Positions 45,690 to 52,981 of a DNA stretch of 64,000 nt are shown here, one piece after another (the first letter of the stretch is position 1; the number at the start of each line of letters is the position of its first letter). The notes under the pieces were generated by a model. It saw nothing but the letters and a program-made list of their open reading frames with translations. It was not told where the DNA came from and made no database searches. This stretch comes from Oscillospiraceae bacterium. GTDB lineage: Bacteria; Bacillota; Clostridia; Oscillospirales; Oscillospiraceae. The translations under genes were made by a program, and so were the position numbers. The stretch is taken from assembly GCA_020025175.1 (NCBI GenBank), contig JAHHSM010000001.1, forward strand, positions 26,114-90,113. The letters run 5' to 3'.

Positions 45690-46145
45690 TCAGGATTCTT
45701 TTGTGACCTTCTGGAAAGCCTCGCATGCATCAGTGAGAATTTTAGCGGTGAGAAGTGCTTTCTCTTCGCCCAAAGCTGCCACGACCTGTTCTAAAATAGC
45801 CGCAATATTGGTGTGCTCTTTTTGGTAGGCAGAAAGTCCGTCATCACTGAGATAAATCAGAAATTGCCGCTTGTCCTTTTCAGAGCGTACGCGGTAAATA
45901 TATCCTTTTCGTTCCATTTGGGAAAGTATTTTGTTCATCTGGCTTTTCAGCAGCTGTGTCTTTTGACAAAGATCTGTGGCAGTCAAGGGAGCTTCGGGTG
46001 AATTGCATGCCTGATGGTATAGAAAGTTGCAGATGCATGCTTCATTAAATGTTAAATCGGTCATAAAGCGCTCGTTCCACAGTGTGAAAGACAAGTTGAT
46101 CCATGCATCCAGAAGCGATTCGCTCAATGTGTGATGAGAGTTCAT
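45690..46145 (-). CDS. MarR-family transcriptional regulator
   Basis: 151 residues. Winged helix: FNEACICNFLYHQ, LTATDLCQKTQLLKSQMNKILSQMERKGYIYRVRSEKDKRQFLIYLSDDG, with the DxR wing replaced by SEKDKRQ. The start is ATG 46145 after ACGGAGG. It is divergent from the FrdAB-like cluster, and a palindrome overlaps its promoter, so it probably represses itself and perhaps the divergent operon. Confidence 0.88.
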   Translation of the reverse strand: MNSHHTLSESLLDAWINLSFTLWNERFMTDLTFNEACICNFLYHQACNSPEAPLTATDLCQKTQLLKSQMNKILSQMERKGYIYRVRSEKDKRQFLIYLSDDGLSAYQKEHTNIAAILEQVVAALGEEKALLTAKILTDACEAFQKVTKES

Positions 46146-46175
46146 TTGATACCTCCGTGAATGAAAAAACATAGA

Positions 46176-46194
46176 TGCAATAAACTATATTGCA
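46176..46194. promoter_or_regulatory. Palindromic MarR operator candidate
   Basis: Perfect 7-5-7 inverted repeat TGCAATA-AACTA-TATTGCA, 31 bases upstream of the marR start codon. On the minus strand it contains TATAGT, a plausible -10, so binding would block marR transcription. Confidence 0.65.
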
Positions 46195-46260
46195 GGCGGA
46201 GAAGATTGTCAAGAAAAGGGTGTAAGTATGCCGCCTCTTTTCATATGGTGGGAAAAGCGT

Positions 46261-46266
46261 TATAAT
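46261..46266 (+). promoter_or_regulatory. -10 element for the cytochrome-FrdAB operon
   Basis: TATAAT 40 bases upstream of GTG 46306. The -35 is poor, so an activator or repressor-dependent promoter is possible. This position argues against the ATG at 46228 as the gene start. Confidence 0.5.
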
Positions 46267-46305
46267 ATCATAGCAATTATTTTAAGCAAATGGGGTGGAA
46301 TACCT

Positions 46306-46836
46306 GTGCATAAATTTCATACGATTATCGCATGGCTGATTTTGATATTGCTGATCCTTCATGTCTTGATGGCGTCTGTGACGCTGCTGACTCCCGTGTT
46401 TCTGCTGCAAAGCCAATTTGCATATGTTTTTATGGGGTTTGTTTGCGTCCATGCGGTGCTTGCCCTTTGGAAAGTGTTTCGAAAAAAGGGCGCGCGTACT
46501 TTGGGACAATATATTGCGGAAAATAGAAACTACTGGCTCCGCGTGTTGAGCGGTATTTTTGTTTTGGTGTTGGCGTTTGTGCATCGCACTCTCTGGACGA
46601 TCATGACACCGTTTGGTGTGCTGCCGAAAAGTTTTGATGAAATCAGTTTAATCATGCAGTTGCTCTTTGTGGCAGCCATTGGAATCCATATACTTTTAAA
46701 TATTCGCCCACTGCTGATTGACTCCGGTATTGATACGGATGGGCGGATGCATCGCTGGACGAAAAGAATGACAGCGGCACTGCTTGTGCTGGCAGTGGTC
46801 GGTGCGGTTGGCTATTTTATGGGGGCAATGCTATGA
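46306..46836 (+). CDS. Membrane anchor, cytochrome b-like subunit of a fumarate-reductase-type complex
   Basis: 176 residues from GTG 46306 (peptide begins HKFHTIIAWL). About four to five membrane helices carry histidines in helix positions (LILHVLMAS, CVHAVLALW, FVHRTLW, GIHILLNI) that could be heme ligands. It overlaps the FrdA-like gene by 4 bases, so it probably anchors that complex and passes electrons to or from quinone. Sequence is not close to classical SdhC/FrdC, so the family is inferred from topology and context. Confidence 0.68.
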   Translation: MHKFHTIIAWLILILLILHVLMASVTLLTPVFLLQSQFAYVFMGFVCVHAVLALWKVFRKKGARTLGQYIAENRNYWLRVLSGIFVLVLAFVHRTLWTIMTPFGVLPKSFDEISLIMQLLFVAAIGIHILLNIRPLLIDSGIDTDGRMHRWTKRMTAALLVLAVVGAVGYFMGAML

Positions 46837-48494
46837 AGCCGGTAATTATCATTGGTGCAGGAATCAGCGGCCTTACTGCGGCGATCACGCTGGCGCAGCG
46901 TGGGCAGAGGAGTATTTTGGTTTCATCCATGCCCTCTGAGCGTGCGCAGTCCGTGATGGCAGAAGGCGGAATCAATGCCGCATTGGACACCAAGGGGGAG
47001 GGAGATTCCGCACAGGAACATTTTGCCGATACCCTGCATGCAGGATGCGATTTGGCTGACCCCAATGCAGTGCGTGCTTTAACCGAAGGGGCTGGGGAAA
47101 TTGTGCTGTGGCTGGCTTCCTTGGGGGTTGCGTTTAACCGTACAGAAAAAGGGACCCTTGATTTGCGCTGCTTTGGCGGACAAAAAAAGAAGCGCACGGC
47201 CTTTGCCCAGTCCAGCACGGGAAAACAGATTGCTTCGGCGTTGATTCAGGAAACGCGTAAGTGGGAGGCAAAGGGGCACATTGTGCGCATGAATCATCAC
47301 AGTGTGCAGAAAATTGCCATAAATGAGCAAAAAGAGTGTACTGGATGTATTATTAAAGATTATTATACAAATTGTTGTCAGTTTTTGCAGGGAAATGTCC
47401 TGTTGGCATCCGGTGGGCTGAACGGTTTTTTTGGAAAAACTACGGGAACAACACAAAATACAGGCGCAGCCACAGCCGTGGCATTTGCTGCCGGGGCTGC
47501 CTGCGCAAACCTTGAAATGATTCAATATCATCCCACGACCACCCCAATTTCCGGAAAGCGTGCATTGATTTCCGAAGCAGCGCGCGGTGAAGGCGGACGG
47601 CTGTTTGTGCGGCGACATGGAGAAAAGTGGTACTTTATGGAAGAGAAGTATCCGGAGCTGAAAAACCTCATGCCAAGAGACGTGGTGTCGCGTGAGAGCG
47701 TCATGGCATGTGAGGCAACCGGAGAAAAAAATGTTTGGCTGGATATGACGGGCATTGATGGTCGGGTTTTTGAAAAAAAACTCAGCGATCTGCGTACCTT
47801 TTGTTTGGAATTTTTAAATATCGACCCACAAAAGGCATATGTACCGGTTTATCCCGGCATTCATTATTTTATGGGCGGACTGTATGTGGATGCGGCGCAT
47901 CGCACCACCGTTCCCGGGCTTTATGCCGCAGGGGAATGTGCCTGCCAGTATCACGGTGCCAACCGTTTGGGCGGTAATTCCCTGTTGGGGGCGGCATTTG
48001 GCGGAAAGCGTGCCGCAGAGACGATTTTAAAAGGGGCGTTAGAGGTTGAATGTGCCGATGAACTGGTGCTGAAAGAATATGAGGGTGCTCTGCGGGAAAT
48101 CGAAAAGCGTACACAAGCGGTTTCCTGCAAGGCAATCGAACAGAAGCTGGTGGCGTGCATGAAAGAATGTATGGGCATTCGGCGCTGCGAGGAAACACTG
48201 GCAGAGGGTGCAGCAACGCTCCGCGGATTGCAAAGGATGCTGGAAACCGGAAAAGATGCATCGGTTCTTCCGGTGGATCAGCAGCTGCTGCTGGAAAGGG
48301 TACATCTGGCACAGGCAATGGTGGAAAGTGCGCGGGAGAGAAAAGAAAGCCGCGGTGCCCAGTGGCGCAGTGACTATCCTGCCCGTGATGATGAGCACTT
48401 TCGTAAAACCACTGTTGCACGCAGAAACGGCGAGGAAACGACGATTGCGTTTGAAGAAATTCCGAAGGAGGGACAGCCATGGCATATCGCGTAA
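46833..48494 (+). CDS. FrdA/SdhA-like flavoprotein without the covalent-FAD histidine
   Basis: 553 residues. FAD Rossmann VIIIGAGISGLTAAITLA; EGGINAALDTKGEGDS; substrate-site motifs QYHPTT, ISEAARGEGGRLF, HYFMGGLYVD and HGANRLGGNSLLGA, all as in succinate dehydrogenase/fumarate reductase. The segment RSHSVCAQGGIN of SdhA reads RAQSVMAEGGIN here: Gln39 (CAG 46947-46949) replaces the His that binds FAD covalently. The C-terminal helical domain is complete. It is likely a fumarate reductase-type enzyme with tightly bound but non-covalent FAD. L-aspartate oxidase is an alternative, but the FeS partner argues against it. Confidence 0.88.
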   Translation: MKPVIIIGAGISGLTAAITLAQRGQRSILVSSMPSERAQSVMAEGGINAALDTKGEGDSAQEHFADTLHAGCDLADPNAVRALTEGAGEIVLWLASLGVAFNRTEKGTLDLRCFGGQKKKRTAFAQSSTGKQIASALIQETRKWEAKGHIVRMNHHSVQKIAINEQKECTGCIIKDYYTNCCQFLQGNVLLASGGLNGFFGKTTGTTQNTGAATAVAFAAGAACANLEMIQYHPTTTPISGKRALISEAARGEGGRLFVRRHGEKWYFMEEKYPELKNLMPRDVVSRESVMACEATGEKNVWLDMTGIDGRVFEKKLSDLRTFCLEFLNIDPQKAYVPVYPGIHYFMGGLYVDAAHRTTVPGLYAAGECACQYHGANRLGGNSLLGAAFGGKRAAETILKGALEVECADELVLKEYEGALREIEKRTQAVSCKAIEQKLVACMKECMGIRRCEETLAEGAATLRGLQRMLETGKDASVLPVDQQLLLERVHLAQAMVESARERKESRGAQWRSDYPARDDEHFRKTTVARRNGEETTIAFEEIPKEGQPWHIA

Positions 48495-49198
48495 AAATTC
48501 TGCGCGGCAGCGGCACAGAAAAAAGTACATGGCAAACCTTTCTGACAGAGCAGAGCGAGGAAAGCTCCGTTGCCAGCGTGCTGGAGGAACTGAACAGCCG
48601 CGCGGAGCTGCGGGACATGGGCGGAGCCTTGGCAGCTCCCATTACATGGGAGTGTGCGTGCCTTGAAAAAAAGTGCGGTGCATGTGCTATGGTGATTTGC
48701 GGAAAACCGCGGCTGGCATGTGCATGCAGGCTCAAGGATGTATTGCGGCATGGAGAAATTACATTGGAGCCGCTGCGGAAATTTCCGCGGCTGCGTGATT
48801 TGCAGGTCGATCGGCAGAAGATGTTTGACCAACTGGGTGAGATGGAGCTTTGGCTTGAAAATAAGGCGGATTTGGGTGATGAAAAGCGGAGAAATCTCCA
48901 TTATCAGGCGGCATCGTGTTTGATGTGCGGCTTGTGCTTGGAAGTGTGCCCGAACTGCACACCAAAGGGTGCGTTTGCCGGTGCGCTTTCTGCTGTGGCA
49001 GCCTTTCGTGCTTTCGATCAAAGTGCGCCCGGGGAACACCGGGAGGAGATGCGCAGGGCATATACGGAACACTTTTTCAAGGATTGCGCCAAGTCGCTGT
49101 CCTGTCAGGACGTATGCCCGATGAAGCTCCCTGTGGAACAGCTGTTGGTAAAAACAAATGCAGCGGCAATCTGGCGCAGAGGAGAGAAAAAACGATGA
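48479..49198 (+). CDS. FrdB/SdhB-like iron-sulfur subunit
   Basis: 239 residues. N-terminal ferredoxin [2Fe-2S] cysteines in CACLEKKCGAC...C; C-terminal clusters in CLMCGLCLEVCPNC and CAKSLSCQDVCPMKLP. It carries electrons between the flavoprotein and the membrane anchor. It overlaps the flavoprotein gene by 16 bases and the next gene by 4, so the three subunits are coupled. Confidence 0.9.
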   Translation: MAYRVKILRGSGTEKSTWQTFLTEQSEESSVASVLEELNSRAELRDMGGALAAPITWECACLEKKCGACAMVICGKPRLACACRLKDVLRHGEITLEPLRKFPRLRDLQVDRQKMFDQLGEMELWLENKADLGDEKRRNLHYQAASCLMCGLCLEVCPNCTPKGAFAGALSAVAAFRAFDQSAPGEHREEMRRAYTEHFFKDCAKSLSCQDVCPMKLPVEQLLVKTNAAAIWRRGEKKR

Positions 49199-49413
49199 GC
49201 AAGATCAAATGCGGAAAATACCGCCATTTTAAGGGCAATGAATATGAAGTGCTGGGGATGGTGCGCCACAGCGAAACGGGTGAAGAACTGGTTTTATACC
49301 GCGCTTTATACGGCGAGGGCGGGCTGTGGGTGCGTCCTGTGCATATGTGGAACGAACAGGTGGAGCGGGATGGAAAAACCGTTGCGCGCTTTATGTATCT
49401 TGAAGAGGACTGA
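49195..49413 (+). CDS. DUF1653 small protein
   Basis: 72 residues. The pattern GKYRHFKGNEYEVLGMVRHSE...LVLYRALYGEGGLWVRP...F is the DUF1653 fold. The ATG at 49195 overlaps the FrdB-like stop as ATGA. Function unknown; it is often adjacent to unrelated metabolic genes. Confidence 0.9.
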   Translation: MSKIKCGKYRHFKGNEYEVLGMVRHSETGEELVLYRALYGEGGLWVRPVHMWNEQVERDGKTVARFMYLEED

Positions 49414-49449
49414 GAACGTTTATGTGCATACAGGCAGAGGAGAAAAGAA

Positions 49450-50301
49450 ATGCTGAATAAAGCTTATGTTGAAATTACGAATCAGTGCAATCTCAGCTGT
49501 GCGTTTTGTCCCAAGACGAAACGCGCGCCCAGACGCATGACGGCGGCGGAGTTTTCCGCGGTTGCCGATGCGCTGCAGGGGCATGTGCGCTTTCTCTATC
49601 TGCACTTGATGGGCGAGCCTCTTTCCCATCCGGCGCTCTCGGATATTTTAACGACGGCGGAGGAAAGGGGATTTCGTATTTGTATCACCACCAACGGCAC
49701 CCTTTTAAAAGAGAGGGGGGCGGTGCTTTTAGACCATGGGCAGACCATTCACAAGGTGAGCATCTCCCTGCATGCGCTGGAAGGCAGCGGTGCGTCCATG
49801 GATATGCAGGAGTATTTGCAGAGTGTATGGGCATTTTGCGAGGAACTGCGCAAACAGAGCACATACTGTGCGCTGCGCCTGTGGAACGAGGGCGGCGCCG
49901 AGGCGCGCAATGGTGAAATTCTCCGTTTTATCGAGGAAAAGATCGGTATAGATCCGGAGGAACTGCCAAGAACACGCAGCCGCAGCCGTGTGCTGGCAGA
50001 AAATCTGTTTCTTGAAATGGAAGAGATGTTCGCCTGGCCGGATATGGAAAAGGAGGAAACCGGGGCGCAGTTTTGCTTTGGCCTGCGTGATCAGGTGGGT
50101 ATTTTGTCGGATGGTACCGTGGTGCCTTGCTGCTTGGACCACGAAGGCGATATACCGCTGGGCAATATTTTTGAAACGCCTTTTGCTGAGATTTTGGAAA
50201 GTCCGAGGGCAAGGGCAATTTATAACGGTTTTTCAAACCGCACGCCTGCCGAGGCACTGTGTCGGCGCTGCGGCTTTGCAACGAGATTTAATAAAGGATG
50301 A
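49450..50301 (+). CDS. Radical SAM protein with SPASM-like C-terminus
   Basis: 283 residues. Radical SAM cluster motif CNLSCAFC (CxxxCxxC), then a TIM-barrel-like core (HLMGEPLSHP, ITTNGTLL) and a C-terminal auxiliary-cluster region (SDGTVVPCCLDHEGDIPLGNIF, CRRCGF). Family members modify peptides or small molecules; no substrate gene is visible here. The start follows AGAGGAG, with 36 bases from DUF1653. Confidence 0.88.
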   Translation: MLNKAYVEITNQCNLSCAFCPKTKRAPRRMTAAEFSAVADALQGHVRFLYLHLMGEPLSHPALSDILTTAEERGFRICITTNGTLLKERGAVLLDHGQTIHKVSISLHALEGSGASMDMQEYLQSVWAFCEELRKQSTYCALRLWNEGGAEARNGEILRFIEEKIGIDPEELPRTRSRSRVLAENLFLEMEEMFAWPDMEKEETGAQFCFGLRDQVGILSDGTVVPCCLDHEGDIPLGNIFETPFAEILESPRARAIYNGFSNRTPAEALCRRCGFATRFNKG

Positions 50302-50305
50302 AAGA

Positions 50306-51385
50306 ATGAATTATTTGCCGGAAAACTTATATCATTTGCCGGGGAATCTGCTTTCCTGGTACGACGGCTGCGCCCGTGTGCTGCCGTGGAGAGACGATCC
50401 TACGGCTTACCATGTGTGGGTGTCGGAAATCATGCTTCAGCAGACCCGTGTGAGTGCGGTACTGCCCTACTATCGGCGCTTTTTGGAAGCACTGCCGGAT
50501 GTGGAAAGTCTTGCGGAAGTGGAGGAAGGAAAGCTTCTCAAGCTCTGGGAAGGGCTTGGCTACTATAACCGTGCACGCAATCTTCAAAAAGCGGCTCGGG
50601 TCATTATGGATACCCATGGCGGAAGCTTTCCCGATACTTATGATGAAATTTTGAAACTGCCGGGCATTGGTGACTATACAGCAGGCGCGGTTGCGTCGAT
50701 TGCCTTTGGCAGATGTGTACCGGCGGTGGATGGAAACGTGCTCCGGGTAATCGCACGCATTACAGGGGATGACGGAGACATCCTCGATAACAAGGTAAAG
50801 GCGCGGTTTCGTGGGTGGCTGGCGGAGATCCAGCCCCGGAATCGTCCCGGTGATTTCAATCAGGCACTGATGGAGCTGGGGGCAATGGTCTGCGTACCCA
50901 ACGGGGCGCCGCATTGTGAAGTTTGCCCTGCCCGTAGCTTTTGCAGGGCATATCTGGAAAACAGCTGGTCCAATCTCCCGGTAAAAAAGAAAAAGGCGCC
51001 GCGCAGAAAAGAATATAAAACGGTGTTCGTCCTGCTGGGGGCAGAGGGTGTGGCACTGAGAAAGCGTGGGCAAACCGGACTGCTTGCCGGTTTGTGGGAA
51101 TTTCCCAATGTGGAAGGGACACTGGATGAAGCCGGCGCAGCGGCGCAGCTTGCACACTGGGGCATCTCTCCGATTGAATGGGAAAAACAGCTGGAGGCAA
51201 AGCATATTTTTACCCATGTGGAGTGGCATATGCGCGGCTATGTGCTGCGTGTAACGGGGCATGGTCCTGAAAACTTTGCGTGGACGACCCGGAAGATGTG
51301 CGCTGAGCGGGCGGTACCCTCTGCGTTTGTGAAATTTACGGATGCCGCTGCTGCCTATTTTTCAAAAGAGGATGAACAGACATGA
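50306..51385 (+). CDS. mutY: A/G-specific adenine glycosylase MutY
   Basis: 359 residues. Catalytic Glu in VSEIMLQQTRV; helix-hairpin-helix LPGIGDYTAGAVASIAFG with Asp in AVDGNVLR; [4Fe-4S] cysteines CEVCPARSFC; C-terminal Nudix-like domain (LLAGLWEFPNVEG) that recognises 8-oxoG. It removes A opposite 8-oxoG. The start is ATG 50306 just after the preceding stop, and it overlaps the phosphatase gene by 4 bases. Confidence 0.95.
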   Translation: MNYLPENLYHLPGNLLSWYDGCARVLPWRDDPTAYHVWVSEIMLQQTRVSAVLPYYRRFLEALPDVESLAEVEEGKLLKLWEGLGYYNRARNLQKAARVIMDTHGGSFPDTYDEILKLPGIGDYTAGAVASIAFGRCVPAVDGNVLRVIARITGDDGDILDNKVKARFRGWLAEIQPRNRPGDFNQALMELGAMVCVPNGAPHCEVCPARSFCRAYLENSWSNLPVKKKKAPRRKEYKTVFVLLGAEGVALRKRGQTGLLAGLWEFPNVEGTLDEAGAAAQLAHWGISPIEWEKQLEAKHIFTHVEWHMRGYVLRVTGHGPENFAWTTRKMCAERAVPSAFVKFTDAAAAYFSKEDEQT

Positions 51386-51996
51386 AGCTATATATGCTGC
51401 GTCACGGAAGAACAGCGTGGAATGAAGCCGGAAAGCTGCAGGGACGCACCGATATTCCCTTAAATGAGGAAGGGCGCCGCTCTGCGCGGAAAACAGGTGA
51501 AGAATTGAAAAATATTCCCTTTTCCATGGCGTTTTCTTCCCCACTGCAAAGGGCGAGGGAAACGGCTGAATTGATTCTTACAGGCAGCCGGGTTACCGTG
51601 CAGCCGGATGAGCGGCTGATGGAGCTGAGCTTTGGCAGTGCCGAAGGCATGTTTCTTGCGGAGCTGGGGGAAGAGCAGCGCCCCACGCAAAGACTATTTG
51701 CGCAGCCTGAAGAGTATGTGCCGCCGCAAGGCGGGGAGAGCTATGCGTCGCTGCTGTTGCGCTGCCGCGCTTTTTTGGAGGAAGTGATTCTGCCAAAGGA
51801 AAAAGAATGGGAGCATGTTTTGATTGTTGCCCACGGCGGAACGGTGCGGGGCTTGTTCAGCGTCATGTTCGGGAAGAGATCCGATGAAATTTACGGCAGC
51901 CATGTGCAGAAAAACTGTGCGGTGAATATTGTGGATTGTACGGACGGAATATTTACGTTGGATGCATTCGCAGGGGAATTCTGTGAAAAATTGTGA
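51382..51996 (+). CDS. Histidine phosphatase (phosphoglycerate mutase-like)
   Basis: 204 residues. LRHGRTAWNE carries the phospho-His; LMELSFGSAEG the acid residue; VAHGGTVRGL the second His. The family includes phosphoglycerate mutases and broad phosphatases (CobC/PhoE). With no cobalamin genes near, the substrate is open. Overlaps mutY. Confidence 0.9.
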   Translation: MKLYMLRHGRTAWNEAGKLQGRTDIPLNEEGRRSARKTGEELKNIPFSMAFSSPLQRARETAELILTGSRVTVQPDERLMELSFGSAEGMFLAELGEEQRPTQRLFAQPEEYVPPQGGESYASLLLRCRAFLEEVILPKEKEWEHVLIVAHGGTVRGLFSVMFGKRSDEIYGSHVQKNCAVNIVDCTDGIFTLDAFAGEFCEKL

Positions 51997-52005
51997 GGGA
52001 AAAAG

Positions 52006-52872
52006 ATGATTTGTACACTGTGTCCTCGCCGCTGTGGTGTTGACCGTGCAAAAGCTGTGGGCTTTTGCGGCGTTGGAGAAGAAGTGAAAGTTGCCCGTGC
52101 GGCACTGCACTATTGGGAGGAGCCGTGCATCAGTGGTGCAGAGGGATCGGGAACCGTATTCTTTTCCGGCTGTACATTGGGGTGCGTCTTTTGCCAGAAT
52201 CATGAGATCAGCGCAAAGGGCTTTGGAAAAGAAATTCCCCTTTCACGGCTGCGGGAAATTTTTGAAGAATTGATTGCAGCGGGCGCAAACAATATTAATC
52301 TGGTTAGTCCGACCCAGTTTACACCTTGGATCTTGAAAGCGCTGGAGCAGCCGCTGAGCGTGCCTGTGGTATGGAATACCGGTGGCTATGAACGGTTGGA
52401 AACGCTGCGGATGGCAGAGGGCAAGGTGCAGATCTATCTGCCGGATTTGAAATATGTATCAACGGAAATGAGCAAGAAGTATTCCGGCGCAGCGGATTAT
52501 TTTGAAATGGCATCTCAGGGGATTTTAGAGATGTATCGGCAGGTCGGCCCCTATCAGATGGGCGAAAACGGCTTGCTGAAAAGGGGCGTGGTCATTCGGC
52601 ACATGATGCTGCCCGGCGGACTTGCGGATACGAAGCGCGTGATCGACTGGGTTGCGGAACATTTTCAACAAGGACAGATTCTGTTTTCGCTGATGAGCCA
52701 GTATACACCCATTGAGGGCGTGCCAAAGGAAATTGCGCGGCGTGTAACAAAAGCAGAGTATCGTGCGGCCGGTGTCTATATGGAAAACTGTGGTTTGACG
52801 GAAGGATTTCAGCAGGAACGCTGCGCAGCAAAAGAAGAATATACACCGCCCTTTGACTTAACGGGCGTATAA
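52006..52872 (+). CDS. PflA/PflX-like radical SAM protein
   Basis: 288 residues. N-terminal cysteines CTLCPRRCG...GFCG, then radical SAM CTLGCVFCQN. SGAEGSGTVFFSGC and VIRHMMLPGGLADT are family motifs (COG1313 type, related to glycyl-radical activases). No glycyl radical enzyme gene is in the window. Closing gene of the run, before a strong terminator. Confidence 0.9.
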   Translation: MICTLCPRRCGVDRAKAVGFCGVGEEVKVARAALHYWEEPCISGAEGSGTVFFSGCTLGCVFCQNHEISAKGFGKEIPLSRLREIFEELIAAGANNINLVSPTQFTPWILKALEQPLSVPVVWNTGGYERLETLRMAEGKVQIYLPDLKYVSTEMSKKYSGAADYFEMASQGILEMYRQVGPYQMGENGLLKRGVVIRHMMLPGGLADTKRVIDWVAEHFQQGQILFSLMSQYTPIEGVPKEIARRVTKAEYRAAGVYMENCGLTEGFQQERCAAKEEYTPPFDLTGV

Positions 52873-52914
52873 AAAAAGTTCCTATACTCGATTTTTCGAG
52901 TATAGGAACTTTTT
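52873..52914. terminator. Bidirectional terminator
   Basis: 18-bp perfect stem (52873-52890/52897-52914) with A5/T5 outer runs, between convergent genes. Confidence 0.9.
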
Positions 52915-52981
52915 GCTTAAGATTGAAAATCATACAAGCCCTTTGCAATGACACTTGCAGACCTGTAAAGTTTTTTCAGCA

